DNA of 64,000 bases from an uncultured Pelagibacteraceae bacterium (GTDB taxonomy: Bacteria > Pseudomonadota > Alphaproteobacteria > Pelagibacterales > Pelagibacteraceae): contig CACJFS010000001.1 of assembly GCA_902592715.1 (NCBI GenBank), positions 45,832 through 109,831 of the forward strand, written 5' to 3'. The notes under the pieces are model-generated. The model was not told the DNA's origin. It made no database searches and worked only from the letters and a program-made list of their open reading frames with translations. Both the position numbers and the translations under genes were made by a program. Of the stretch, positions 26,666 to 36,661 are shown piece after piece; position 1 is the stretch's first letter, and every line of letters starts with the position of its first letter.

Positions 26666-27598
26666 ATGAAAATTCTTACAGGAAATAGCAATAAGCAGCT
26701 AAGTAATAAAATTTCAAAAAATCTAAAAAACAAATTAGTTAATACTAGTATTAGAAAATTTGCTGATGGTGAAATTTATATTGAAATTAATGAGAACATT
26801 AGAGGAAATAGTATTTTTATTATTCAGTCTGTATCCTCACCAGCAAATGACAACTTGATGGAATTACTACTTTGTATAGATGCACTTAAAAGATCCTCTG
26901 CAAAAAACATTACAACCGTAATACCTTATTTTGGTTATGCAAGACAAGATAGAAAAGTTGTGCCCAGAACATCAATTTCAGCAAAATTAGTATCAAATCT
27001 AATAACTAATGCAGGTGCTGACAGGGTAGTAACAGTTGATTTACATGCGGGACAGATCCAGGGCTTTTTTGATATCCCAGTTGATAACTTGTTCGCAACT
27101 CCAATATTTGCAAAACATATAAAAAGAAAAATTAAAAGTAAAAATATAATTTGCGTTGCTCCTGATGTAGGTGGTGTTGAAAGAGCAAGGGCATTAGGTA
27201 AAAAATTAGATGTCGGCTTAGCAATAGTTGACAAAAGAAGACCTAGCCCAGGTAAATCACAAGTTATGAATGTAATTGGAAATGTTAAAAACAAAATCTG
27301 TATTTTAACTGATGATATAATCGACTCAGGAGGAACAATAGTTAATGCGGCTGATGCTTTAATTAAAAGAGGAGCAAAAGAAGTTCATGTGTATGCAACT
27401 CATGGTGTTTTTAGCGGAGATGCAGTTAAAAAGATAAAAAATTCAAGTATCAAGAATTTAGTAATTACAGACAGTATAGATAGTTCAGACAAATTAAAAA
27501 AAGTAAGAAATATTGAGGTATTATCGATATCAATATTATTGGCTGAAGCTATTAAAAGAATTTCCAACTCAACATCAGTTTCAGATCTATTTAAATAA
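26666..27598 (+). CDS. prs: ribose-phosphate pyrophosphokinase
   Basis: YFGYARQDRKVVPRTSISAKLVSNLI, VDLHAGQIQGFFDIPVDNLFA, ILTDDIIDSGGTI. Confidence 0.98.
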   Translation: MKILTGNSNKQLSNKISKNLKNKLVNTSIRKFADGEIYIEINENIRGNSIFIIQSVSSPANDNLMELLLCIDALKRSSAKNITTVIPYFGYARQDRKVVPRTSISAKLVSNLITNAGADRVVTVDLHAGQIQGFFDIPVDNLFATPIFAKHIKRKIKSKNIICVAPDVGGVERARALGKKLDVGLAIVDKRRPSPGKSQVMNVIGNVKNKICILTDDIIDSGGTIVNAADALIKRGAKEVHVYATHGVFSGDAVKKIKNSSIKNLVITDSIDSSDKLKKVRNIEVLSISILLAEAIKRISNSTSVSDLFK

Positions 27599-27640
27599 CC
27601 CTTGTAAATTTGTCAGACATCAGTTAAAAACCAGCTCTTT

Positions 27641-28354
27641 ATGAGCATATTACAAGCCACAATAAGAGACACTAAAACTAAAGGTCAAGTTAAAGACTTA
27701 AGGAATAATGGCAGTGTTCCAGGTATTATTTATGGTGGAGAGCAACCAAACGAAAAAATTTCGATCACAACAAAAGAAATCAAAAATTTAATAAATAAAG
27801 AAAATTTTCTTTCTAATGTAGTTTCGATAAATTTAGATGGTAAAGAACAAAAGGTTTTAACTAGAAATATTTCATTTGATACTGTCACTGATGAGCCAAT
27901 ACATATCGATTTAATGAGAATTGTTAAAGGGGGAAAAATTATATTAGAAATACCTGTAAAATTTATAAATAATGAATTATCCCCTGGTTTAAAAAGAGGT
28001 GGGGTTTTAAACATCGTAAGACGTAAAGTTGAACTAACGTGTCCTGCAGAGAATATTCCTGTTGAGCTTGTCGTTGATTTAAATGGTTTGGATATCGGTA
28101 CAAGTATAAAGATTTCATCAATTAATTTACCAGAAAACGTACGACCAACTATTCGAGGAAGAGACTTCGTAATTGCAACAGTTGCCGCTCCTACGGTTGT
28201 TAAAGAACCAGAAAAAACAGCAGAAGCTGAAGGTGATGCTGCAGCAGGAGCAGAAGCAGCTGCAGAAGGTGGTGATAAAACTTCAACTGATGGTGATAAG
28301 GCTGAAGGGGAAAAATCTAAAGAAGAAGATAAATCTTCATCAGACAAAAAATAA
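27641..28354 (+). CDS. rplY: 50S ribosomal protein L25/general stress protein Ctc
   Basis: LRNNGSVPGIIYGGEQPN, PIHIDLMRIVKGGKI; Ala/Glu/Lys-rich C-terminal tail common in alphaproteobacterial L25. Confidence 0.95.
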   Translation: MSILQATIRDTKTKGQVKDLRNNGSVPGIIYGGEQPNEKISITTKEIKNLINKENFLSNVVSINLDGKEQKVLTRNISFDTVTDEPIHIDLMRIVKGGKIILEIPVKFINNELSPGLKRGGVLNIVRRKVELTCPAENIPVELVVDLNGLDIGTSIKISSINLPENVRPTIRGRDFVIATVAAPTVVKEPEKTAEAEGDAAAGAEAAAEGGDKTSTDGDKAEGEKSKEEDKSSSDKK

Positions 28355-28390
28355 TAAATAGTGAAATTTTTTTTCCAAATTTAATTTGAT

Positions 28391-28951
28391 ATGTTGTTAA
28401 TTGTTGGTTTAGGGAATCCGACTCCAAATAGTCAAAATAATAGACATAACATTGGTTTTAAGATTGTGGACGCAATTAACCAAAAATTTGGATTGTCTAA
28501 ACAAAAACCAAAATTTAAGGGATTATTAACTACTGGAAATATCGGTGATAAGAAAATATATGCAATCAAACCTCTCACGTTTATGAATAATTCAGGAATT
28601 TGTATTAGAGAACTACTTGAATACTTCAAAATTGATGCTGAAGATGTGATTGTATTCCATGATGACTTGGATATTGAATTTGGAAAAATTAAAGCAAAAT
28701 TTGGTGGGTCAAGCGCAGGTCATAACGGCATCGCATCAATTGACAAGTTTATTGGTAAAGAATATTCAAGAGTTCGTATTGGTATAGGTAAGCCAGAAAA
28801 TAAAATATCTGTTTCTGATTTTGTACTAAACGACTTTAATGAGGATGAACAAGTTCATTTAGAATCGATAACAAGCAATATAATTGAATCTTTGAGTATC
28901 TTGATTGATAAAAAATTAGACTTATTTTCAAGTACAGTTAACAACAACTAA
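28391..28951 (+). CDS. pth: peptidyl-tRNA hydrolase
   Basis: LLIVGLGNPTPNSQNNRHNIGF, KPLTFMNNSG, HDDLDIEFGKIKAKFGGSSAGHNGI. Confidence 0.98.
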   Translation: MLLIVGLGNPTPNSQNNRHNIGFKIVDAINQKFGLSKQKPKFKGLLTTGNIGDKKIYAIKPLTFMNNSGICIRELLEYFKIDAEDVIVFHDDLDIEFGKIKAKFGGSSAGHNGIASIDKFIGKEYSRVRIGIGKPENKISVSDFVLNDFNEDEQVHLESITSNIIESLSILIDKKLDLFSSTVNNN

Positions 28952-30028
28952 ATGGGTTTTAAATGTGGAATCGTTGGTTTGCCAAATGTTGGTAAGTCTA
29001 CTTTATTCAATGCTTTAACAAACTCAAATAAAGCACAAGCAGAAAACTTTCCCTTTTGTACAATAGATCCAAATATTGGTATTGTAGGAGTTCCGGATGA
29101 AAGGCTTGATAAACTAGCTGATATTTCAACTTCAAAAAAAAAAATTAACACAACAATTTCATTTGTTGATATTGCAGGTCTTGTTAAAGGAGCCTCTAAA
29201 GGCGAAGGATTAGGTAATAAATTCTTATCTCACATCAGAGAAGTTGATGCAGTCATTCATATGATTAGATGCTTTGACTCAGATGATATTCAAAATGTTA
29301 ACCCTACCGTTGATCCTGTGAGAGATTTAGAAATTATAGAAACTGAAATGAAGTTAGCTGATTTAGAGTCAATTCAAAAGAGACTCGACAAAAAAAATAA
29401 AAAAAATGTTGATAATGAAGAACTTAAATTATTAGAGGCAGCTCAAAAGATAATCAACGAGGATAGTGATTTAACATTAATCACAAATGAATTTGACGAA
29501 AAACTTATAAAAAATAGTGGACTTCTTAGTACCAAACCAAAACTATATGTGTGCAATGTAGATGAGGAGAGTATTAAGTCAGGTAACAAATATACTGAGG
29601 ACTTTATAAAAAAATTTGATGAAAAAAATACATTGGTAATTTCTGCAGATATAGAAAATCAAATAAACCAGTTGGAGGATGAAAATGAAAAAAAAAATTA
29701 TATGAAAATGATCAATATGCCAGAGACAGGACTTAATTTATTAATAAAGAAAGGATATGAACTCTTATCCTTGCAAACTTTTTTTACATCTGGACCAGAG
29801 GAGACTAGAGCTTGGACTATTACAAAGGAATCGACGGCACCAAATGCTGCGGGAGAAATTCATACTGACTTTGAAAAAGGATTTATAAGAGCTGAAACAA
29901 TTTCTTACGAAGATTTTTTAAATAATCATGGATGGTTAAAATCCAAAGAGGCTGGAAAAATGAGATTAGAAGGAAAAGATTATATTGTTAAAGACGGTGA
30001 TATTTTAAACTTTCGTTTCAATACGTGA
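28952..30028 (+). CDS. ychF: redox-regulated ATPase YchF
   Basis: GIVGLPNVGKSTLFNALT, FCTIDPNIGIVGVPDERLDKLA, TGS-domain C-terminus. Confidence 0.98.
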   Translation: MGFKCGIVGLPNVGKSTLFNALTNSNKAQAENFPFCTIDPNIGIVGVPDERLDKLADISTSKKKINTTISFVDIAGLVKGASKGEGLGNKFLSHIREVDAVIHMIRCFDSDDIQNVNPTVDPVRDLEIIETEMKLADLESIQKRLDKKNKKNVDNEELKLLEAAQKIINEDSDLTLITNEFDEKLIKNSGLLSTKPKLYVCNVDEESIKSGNKYTEDFIKKFDEKNTLVISADIENQINQLEDENEKKNYMKMINMPETGLNLLIKKGYELLSLQTFFTSGPEETRAWTITKESTAPNAAGEIHTDFEKGFIRAETISYEDFLNNHGWLKSKEAGKMRLEGKDYIVKDGDILNFRFNT

Positions 30029-30790
30029 CCAGATTTTTTTCATACTAAAGTAAACTAAAATTGTTAACACTGATAAATATATAATAACCCTGAAACCTAG
30101 TTTATGTCTTGTTTCTAAATGCGGTTCAGCTGTCCACTGTAAAAAAGTTGTCACATCTCTAGCCATCTGATCTACTGTGGCTTTTGTTCCATCTGAATAT
30201 TCTACAATATCTTCGTCTAAAGGAGATGACATTTTAATTTTATTGCCATACATATATTTATTATAATAAACACCATCATCAAGCTCCATACCTGCTGGAG
30301 GTTCATCGTAGCCCATTAAAACAGAATAAATATAATTTGCTCCACCACTTCTTGCTTTTACAAGAACTGACATGTCTGGGGGATAAGCCCCACCATTAGC
30401 AGCAATTGCTTCCTGAACATTTGCATAAGGCATCACGAATTTATCAGATAATTTAGCCGGTCTTTCGAACATTTCTCCATCACTATTTGGTCCGTCTGTT
30501 ACTTCGAAATTTGAGGCAATCGCTTTAGCCTCAAGTTCTGTAAACTCTGGTCCACCTTTTTCTGCAAGATTTCTATAACTTAAATGTTTAAGTGAGTGGC
30601 ATGAAGCACAAACTTCTGTATAAACTTGATATCCTCTTTGAAGAGAAGCTCTGTCGAATTTGCCAAAGAAGCTCTTAAAAGACCAATCAACTTTTAATGG
30701 TTCTTGTTGTTCACCAGCTGCATTTGCTCTCGATAAAATTAATGATGAAATTATAACGAATAAGAATATTAATTTTAAAAAGATTCTCAC
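30005..30790 (-). CDS. petC: cytochrome c1 (bc1 complex)
   Basis: Heme-c motif [17 protein letters not shown]-terminal TM anchor, signal peptide. Confidence 0.95.
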   Translation of the reverse strand: MRIFLKLIFLFVIISSLILSRANAAGEQQEPLKVDWSFKSFFGKFDRASLQRGYQVYTEVCASCHSLKHLSYRNLAEKGGPEFTELEAKAIASNFEVTDGPNSDGEMFERPAKLSDKFVMPYANVQEAIAANGGAYPPDMSVLVKARSGGANYIYSVLMGYDEPPAGMELDDGVYYNKYMYGNKIKMSSPLDEDIVEYSDGTKATVDQMARDVTTFLQWTAEPHLETRHKLGFRVIIYLSVLTILVYFSMKKIWSRIETKV

Positions 30791-32055
30791 AGTTTCTCTT
30801 TAAGATCTGAATTATTTCTAGCCATCGCCATATCAGCCGATCCCCCCAATACAGGCTCCGTTATACTAAGAGGTAATGGGGTAGTTTTTTCTTTAAAACC
30901 TAAAAATGGCAGAATTATTAAGAAATGTGCAAAATAATATGTAGTAGCAACCCTTGCTATTAATAAATATAAGCCTTCTGCAGGCATTGCTCCCACATAA
31001 CCAAGTATTAATACATCGGCAACCAAAAACCAGTAGAACTGTTTGTAAATAGGTCTAAAAACAGTTGATCTAACTTTAGAAGTATCTAACCAAGGTAAAA
31101 TCACTAATACAAATATTGCAGCAAACATTGCTATTACTCCAAGCAGTTTATCGGGGACTGATCTTAAGATTGCATAAAATGGTAGCAAATACCATTCAGG
31201 CACAATGTGAGCGGGTGTGACTAGTGGGTTTGCCTCAATATAATTGTCGGCATGACCTAAAATATTTGGTGAAAAGAATACAAAGAAAGCAAATATTAAT
31301 AAAAATATCAAAAGTGCAAATGCATCTTTAATCACTATATATGGATGAAATGGGACAGTATCTTTAGATGGTTTTTTTATATCTATTCCAATGGGGTTGT
31401 TGTTTCCAGGCACGTGTAGTGCCCAAATGTGAAGAACTACTAGACCTAAAATTAAAAAAGGAAACAAATAGTGTAAACTAAAAAATCTTGTTAACGTTGG
31501 ATTATCAACTGAGTAACCTCCCCAAAGCCAATTAGTAATACTTTCACCTACCAAAGGAATGGCGCTAAATAAGTTTGTAATTACTGTTGCACCCCAGAAA
31601 CTCATTTGTCCCCAAGGAAGAACGTATCCCATAAATGCAGTCGCCATCATTAAAAAGTAAATCAACATACCTATAATCCAAATAACTTCTCTTGGTGATT
31701 TATATGAGCCATAATACAAAGATCTAAAGATATGAATATAAACAGCTAAGAAAAACATAGATGCACCGTTTGCATGAACATATCTTATTAACCAACCGTA
31801 ATTTACGTCTCTCATAATGTGTTCTACGCTTTGAAAAGCTAAATCAGCATGCGCCACATAATGCATACCCAAAACAATACCTGTAATTATTTGAGTGATT
31901 AAGCAAAAAGTAAGAATTCCACCAAATGTCCACCAGTAGTTTAGGTTTTTTGGAGTAGGATAATCTGTTAGATGGTTTGCAAGTGTTAATAGTGGAAGTC
32001 TATCATTAAACCATTTTCCAACTTTTGATTTAGGTGTGTATTCGTGATCGCTCAT
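30787..32055 (-). CDS. petB: cytochrome b (bc1 complex)
   Basis: 422 aa; [68 protein letters not shown]. Confidence 0.97.
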   Translation of the reverse strand: MSDHEYTPKSKVGKWFNDRLPLLTLANHLTDYPTPKNLNYWWTFGGILTFCLITQIITGIVLGMHYVAHADLAFQSVEHIMRDVNYGWLIRYVHANGASMFFLAVYIHIFRSLYYGSYKSPREVIWIIGMLIYFLMMATAFMGYVLPWGQMSFWGATVITNLFSAIPLVGESITNWLWGGYSVDNPTLTRFFSLHYLFPFLILGLVVLHIWALHVPGNNNPIGIDIKKPSKDTVPFHPYIVIKDAFALLIFLLIFAFFVFFSPNILGHADNYIEANPLVTPAHIVPEWYLLPFYAILRSVPDKLLGVIAMFAAIFVLVILPWLDTSKVRSTVFRPIYKQFYWFLVADVLILGYVGAMPAEGLYLLIARVATTYYFAHFLIILPFLGFKEKTTPLPLSITEPVLGGSADMAMARNNSDLKEKL

Positions 32056-32063
32056 ATAATTTT

Positions 32064-32582
32064 CTATCCAATTTTTATAGTATTACTATTTACAAATTCG
32101 TATTTTGGAACTTCCATATTAGTTGGTGCCGGGCCTTTTCTAATTCTTCCAGATGTATCGTAGTGCGAACCGTGACATGGACAAAACCATGCACCATAAT
32201 CACCTTTATCATTTAAAGGTACACATCCAAGGTGAGTACACACTCCTAGCATTACAAGCCATTCAGGATTTTTTGCTCTGTCCTCATCTTTTTCAGGATG
32301 TTTTAATTCACTTAAATCTACAGCTCTCGCACTGTCTATTTCTTCTTGGGTTCTTCTTTTAATAAAAACTGGTTTGCCTCTCCACAGAACTGTAATTGAT
32401 TGGCCTGGTTCTACAGCACTTATGTCTACTTCTGTGCTTGCCAATGCTTTTACAGATGCATCAGGGTTCATTTGATCAACTAATGGCCAAACAACAGCCC
32501 CAACACCTACTGCTCCGGCTGCAGTTGTTGCGGTCACTATAAAATCTCTTCTATTTGGCTTTTTTTTTTCTGAATCGGACAT
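32064..32582 (-). CDS. petA: ubiquinol-cytochrome c reductase Rieske iron-sulfur subunit
   Basis: Tat-like [18 protein letters not shown]; Rieske CTHLGCVP and CPCHGSHYD. Confidence 0.97.
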   Translation of the reverse strand: MSDSEKKKPNRRDFIVTATTAAGAVGVGAVVWPLVDQMNPDASVKALASTEVDISAVEPGQSITVLWRGKPVFIKRRTQEEIDSARAVDLSELKHPEKDEDRAKNPEWLVMLGVCTHLGCVPLNDKGDYGAWFCPCHGSHYDTSGRIRKGPAPTNMEVPKYEFVNSNTIKIG

Positions 32583-32643
32583 TTATTATTTTAATTTTTT
32601 CTTAATATATGATTTCATATATGAAGAAAAACGTTATTTTTCC

Positions 32644-33138
32644 ATGGTAACAATGACACACAAAAAAACTAAATCGATGCCTAAAATAGCACTTTACGAG
32701 CCTGATATACCACAAAATACGGCTGCGATAGCTCGAACATGTTCTTGCCTTGGAGCTGTTCTTGAGATTATAGAGCCCTGTGGATTTTTACTGAATGACA
32801 AGCGTTTTAAAAGAGTTGTGATGGACTACCTGGATAAAAAATTGATGAGGATTTACAAAAGTTCAGATGAATTCTTTGAAGCAAAAAAAAATGATAGAGT
32901 AGTTTTGATGACTACCAAAGCCAGTAAAATTTATACTCAATTTAAATTTAGATACAATGACACTTTACTATTTGGAAGAGAAAGTGCAGGTGTTCCAGAT
33001 GAGGTTCATGAAAGGTTAGCGAATAGGATAAAAATACCAATGATTGAAAAAAAAAGATCCTTGAACCTGGCATCTTCAGTTGCAATAGTATTATCAGAAA
33101 ATATAAGACAATCAAATATTTATGGATCAAACAATTAA
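32644..33138 (+). CDS. trmL: tRNA (cytidine(34)-2'-O)-methyltransferase (SPOUT)
   Basis: PKIALYEPDIPQNTAAIARTCSCLGA, LLFGRESAGVPDEVHE, RSLNLASSVAIVLSE. Start may be internal. Confidence 0.92.
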   Translation: MVTMTHKKTKSMPKIALYEPDIPQNTAAIARTCSCLGAVLEIIEPCGFLLNDKRFKRVVMDYLDKKLMRIYKSSDEFFEAKKNDRVVLMTTKASKIYTQFKFRYNDTLLFGRESAGVPDEVHERLANRIKIPMIEKKRSLNLASSVAIVLSENIRQSNIYGSNN

Positions 33139-33949
33139 AAAAAAGTTAGCTAGAAATTGGTTTAAGACTTTGCAAGAAGTAATTTGTCAAGAAATAGAGG
33201 AATTAGAAGAAAAAAAAAATATCTTCAAAATTAAAAATTGGGAAAGAGGGAAAAATTCAAATGAAGGTGGAGGCCAATTTAGAATATTAGAAAATGGAAA
33301 AATTTTTGAAAAAGTAGGTATAAATTTTTCAGAAGTTTATGGAAAATTTTCAAAAGAATTTAGAAATAGAATCCCAGGGGGAGATAAAAATCCAAGCTTT
33401 TGGGCAGCGGGTATATCAGTAGTAATGCATATGAAAAACCCTCATGTTCCTGCTATGCATTTTAACACTAGATATATTTATACTTCTCATGGATGGTTTG
33501 GTGGAGGGATGGATGTTACCCCTTGCCTGAAAGATAAAAATTTAGAAAAATGGTTTCATAATGAATTAAAAAAATCTTGTGACAAACATAATAAATATTT
33601 TTATAAAAAATATAAAAAATGGTGTGATGAATATTTTTACTTGCCGCATAGAAAAGAACCAAGAGGTATAGGAGGAATTTTTTTCGATTATAAAAAAGAA
33701 AATTGGGAAAAGGATTTTAGTTTTGTAAGAGAAGTAGGAATAAGTTTTAAAAATATTTTTAGAGAGATTATATTAAAAAAATATAAAAAAAAGTGGTCAA
33801 ATAAACAAAGAGAAATTCAATTAGAAAAAAGAGGACGATATGTTGAATTTAATTTACTTTATGATAGAGGTACAAAGTTTGGTTTACAAACGAATGGTAA
33901 TGTTGAGGCTATTTTAATGTCACTACCACCTGTTGCAAAATGGAAATAA
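33122..33949 (+). CDS. hemF: oxygen-dependent coproporphyrinogen III oxidase
   Basis: GGGQFRILENGKIFEKVGINFSEVYG, AAGISVVMHMKNPHVPAMHFNTRYI, RGRYVEFNLLYDRGTKFGLQTNGNVEAILMSLPP. Confidence 0.98.
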   Translation: MDQTIKKKLARNWFKTLQEVICQEIEELEEKKNIFKIKNWERGKNSNEGGGQFRILENGKIFEKVGINFSEVYGKFSKEFRNRIPGGDKNPSFWAAGISVVMHMKNPHVPAMHFNTRYIYTSHGWFGGGMDVTPCLKDKNLEKWFHNELKKSCDKHNKYFYKKYKKWCDEYFYLPHRKEPRGIGGIFFDYKKENWEKDFSFVREVGISFKNIFREIILKKYKKKWSNKQREIQLEKRGRYVEFNLLYDRGTKFGLQTNGNVEAILMSLPPVAKWK

Positions 33950-33952
33950 ATT

Positions 33953-34429
33953 ATGGAAAAAGAGCCAATCACAGTTAGAGGTTTAGAAAAATTAAAAGAA
34001 GAATTAATTTTCTTAAAAGAGAAGAAAAGACCTGAGATAGTTGCTGCCATAGCTGAAGCAAGATCACATGGAGATCTTAAAGAAAATGCAGAATATCATG
34101 CTGCAAAAGAGCAACAATCTCACAATGAAGGAAGGGTTCAAGAAGTTGAGGATATTATAGCTAGAGCAAATGTTATTGATGTTTCAAAATTAGATAACGA
34201 CGGAAAAGTTATATTCGGTTCAACTATAATGCTACAAAATTTAGATACTGAAGAAAGTTTGAAATATAAGATTGTTGGAAAAGACGAGGCAGACTTAAAA
34301 GAAAAATTAATATATTTTAAATCTCCAATTGGGATGGGTCTAATTGGTAAAAATAAGGGTGATTTAGTTGAAATTAAAACTCCTGCAGGTGTAAAAAATT
34401 TTGAAATAAAAGGTGTTAAATATGTTTAA
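33953..34429 (+). CDS. greA: transcription elongation factor GreA
   Basis: [46 protein letters not shown]. Confidence 0.98.
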   Translation: MEKEPITVRGLEKLKEELIFLKEKKRPEIVAAIAEARSHGDLKENAEYHAAKEQQSHNEGRVQEVEDIIARANVIDVSKLDNDGKVIFGSTIMLQNLDTEESLKYKIVGKDEADLKEKLIYFKSPIGMGLIGKNKGDLVEIKTPAGVKNFEIKGVKYV

Positions 34430-35700
34430 CTGCTTAATACGTTATCAATTTCCTTGTTACTTAATTTAAAGCTATTATTTAACCACAAGTCCTCGAGTAA
34501 TCTAATTTTCTGTCCAAATTCTTTACCTTCTTTTAATTTGTATTTTTCAAGTAAATCCAGGGCTTTTAATGGAAAAATAGGTTTCTCAAATTGTTCAAAA
34601 TACTTTTTTAATTCAATTAGTTTTTTTGGTGCTGTTTTAGAGTTAAAAATTTTTAAATCTATTAAATCAATAACATAAGATTTATTATTAAAATAAAAAA
34701 TCTTTTGAAGATTTTTTTTATTGAAATAGTCTTTTTCAGAAAATAATTCAAAATTTTTAATTAAGAATTTTACTCTTTTTTTATCTTCGTTTGATAAATT
34801 GTACTTAAATAAAAAATAATTAGCATTATCAGTTTCATCTATAGTTAAGTAGGAAATTAAGAAAATAAATTTTTTTTTGGCAAATATATTTTTTGAGTAT
34901 TCATTAATTTTTTCTAATTTATTAAGATTAACAAGCTGGGGAAAAATTGTTGTTAAAATTTCTAATGAAAAAGAGTCTTTTGGTAATTGCAAAAAATTTT
35001 TTGATAAAATAATTTTTTTTAATTCGCTCATTAATCTTTCCTTTGAAAGATCAGCTACACCAGCAATGTTTTGCTTGATTGATTTTTTAACTGATGAATT
35101 ATGTGGGTGATTACTATAATTTATAAAGAATCTAATATATCTCAAAATTCTTAAATAATCTTCCTGAATTCTTTTATCTGTATTACCTATAAATATTACC
35201 CTACTCTCTTCTAAATGTTTGACGCCTCCATTGGGATCAAACAAATTACCATCTTTATCTGCATAAATAGAATTAATGGTGAAATCCCGTCTTGATGAAT
35301 CTTTTAACCAGTCTTTTGTATATTTAACTTTTGCATGTCTTCCATCGGTATCCACATCCTCTCTTAGTGATGTAATCTCAAAATTTTTTTGGCCTATATT
35401 TGCAGTGATAGTCCCATGTTTTATGCCAGTTTCAAAAAATTTTATACTGTTTGATTGCAAACACTCTTTAATTTGATTTGGATTTAGATTTACAGCTAGA
35501 TCAATATCATCAACATCTTCCTGATTTAAAATTTTTCTAACACATCCACCTACGTATCTAAGTTCACTTGTATTATTAAAATTTGATATCGCTTCAAAAA
35601 GTTTTGAAACTTCAGTGTTGCTATATATGCTTAGAAAAGAGCTATCTTTTGGTGTAAGTTTTTTGTTTGTTTTAAAGATTTTTCTAAAAAATTTATACAT
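34426..35700 (-). CDS. cca: CCA tRNA nucleotidyltransferase / poly(A) polymerase family
   Basis: [78 protein letters not shown]. Confidence 0.95.
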   Translation of the reverse strand: MYKFFRKIFKTNKKLTPKDSSFLSIYSNTEVSKLFEAISNFNNTSELRYVGGCVRKILNQEDVDDIDLAVNLNPNQIKECLQSNSIKFFETGIKHGTITANIGQKNFEITSLREDVDTDGRHAKVKYTKDWLKDSSRRDFTINSIYADKDGNLFDPNGGVKHLEESRVIFIGNTDKRIQEDYLRILRYIRFFINYSNHPHNSSVKKSIKQNIAGVADLSKERLMSELKKIILSKNFLQLPKDSFSLEILTTIFPQLVNLNKLEKINEYSKNIFAKKKFIFLISYLTIDETDNANYFLFKYNLSNEDKKRVKFLIKNFELFSEKDYFNKKNLQKIFYFNNKSYVIDLIDLKIFNSKTAPKKLIELKKYFEQFEKPIFPLKALDLLEKYKLKEGKEFGQKIRLLEDLWLNNSFKLSNKEIDNVLSS

Positions 35701-35703
35701 AAG

Positions 35704-35777
35704 TGGCTGGGGTGCTAGGATTCGAACCTAGGATGGCGGTACCAAAAACCGCTGCCTTACCACTTGGCTACACCCCA
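35704..35777 (-). tRNA. tRNA-Gln (anticodon UUG), CCA encoded
   Basis: Reverse complement TGGGGTGTAGCCAAGTGGTAAGGCAGCGGTTTTTGGTACCGCCATCCTAGGTTCGAATCCTAGCACCCCAGCCA. Complete cloverleaf: TGGGGTG/CACCCCA acceptor, GCGGT-TTTTGGT-ACCGC anticodon arm, TTCGAAT T-loop. Confidence 0.97.
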
Positions 35778-35809
35778 AAATTAATTTCATATATCACAAA
35801 AAAAAAGCT

Positions 35810-36658
35810 TTATATAGTTTTTGATAAATTACACCAATAGTTTTTATAATTTTTTCCTAATAATTTCTTTGCATTTAGTGCGGCTTTTTTGGACTTAAAA
35901 TACCCAACGATTGTTGAACCAGATCCTGTCATTCTTACATATGAATTTTTATCAATATTTAAAAAATAATCTCTAAGTTCCTGAAGTCTAGGATATTTTT
36001 TTGTAGATATGATTTCTAAATCATTTTTTAACTTTGACATTAAATTAAAGTTAATATTTTTTGACCTTATTTTTGATAATTGTGGTTTTGAATAATGTCT
36101 AACTCGATTAAAAATACTTTTTGTAGAACAGCCAAAATTTGGCTTAACCATTAAAGTAAACATTTTTATATTTTTTTTGATTTTTGTAGTTTTTTTTTTA
36201 TAAGAAATAATTAAATTTTTTTGATCAATACCCAAGATTACATCTGAGCCTATTTTTGAACATAAATTATATCTTTCTTTTAATGTTAAATTAATTTTAT
36301 TTTTTTTTTCAAAGTAATTTATTAAAGAGGCCGCATTCATTGAGCCACCACCAAGTCCAGCTTTTTGAGGAATATTTTTTTTTATTAAAATTGAATATTT
36401 ATGATTTTTTAATTTTTTTTTTTTATCCAGAATATTTAGCAAATTACTAACAGTATTTACTTTTGGGATTTTATTAGAGAAATGTCCTGAAAATTTAACT
36501 ATATGATTTTTATTATTTGTTGTTTTTATAAAAATTTGATCATGTAAGTCAACAAAAGCAACTAGAGTTTCTAAATCATGAAGTTTTGATTGTTGTTTTC
36601 CTATTACGTTGAGAGATAAATTAACTTTTGCGTGTGATTTAATCTTTTCAAATCTCAT
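35810..36658 (-). CDS. ispE: 4-(cytidine 5'-diphospho)-2-C-methyl-D-erythritol kinase
   Basis: SHAKVNLSLNVIGKQQSKLHDLETLVAFVDLHD, PQKAGLGGGSMNAAS, YVRMTGSGSTIVGYF. Confidence 0.96.
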   Translation of the reverse strand: MRFEKIKSHAKVNLSLNVIGKQQSKLHDLETLVAFVDLHDQIFIKTTNNKNHIVKFSGHFSNKIPKVNTVSNLLNILDKKKKLKNHKYSILIKKNIPQKAGLGGGSMNAASLINYFEKKNKINLTLKERYNLCSKIGSDVILGIDQKNLIISYKKKTTKIKKNIKMFTLMVKPNFGCSTKSIFNRVRHYSKPQLSKIRSKNINFNLMSKLKNDLEIISTKKYPRLQELRDYFLNIDKNSYVRMTGSGSTIVGYFKSKKAALNAKKLLGKNYKNYWCNLSKTI

Positions 36659-36661
36659 TAA

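Noticed and set aside
26935-27294. 119-aa antisense ORF inside prs
   Set aside because: Antisense to conserved PRPP synthase motifs; no independent support.
27730-28347. 205-aa antisense ORF opposite rplY
   Set aside because: rplY is a confident gene on the plus strand. The Ser/Ala/Pro-rich antisense translation is a by-product of its codon composition.
28173-28354. GC-richer repetitive tail of rplY as possible foreign insertion
   Set aside because: Ala/Glu/Lys-rich L25 tails are common in Alphaproteobacteria; codon choice for Ala/Gly explains the GC rise.
32034-32216. ORF beginning MCIRDRS, resembling the CIRDR peptide seen in Nextera adapter artefacts
   Set aside because: The DNA (TGTATTCGTGATCGC) differs from the transposase adapter (TGTATAAGAGACAG) and is antisense to the genuine petB start (MSDHEYTPK). 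Coincidence, not contamination.
36413-36424. T12 run in ispE as possible slippage site
   Set aside because: Encodes Lys codons (DKKKKL) and A/T runs of this size occur repeatedly in this AT-rich window. Not distinctive alone.
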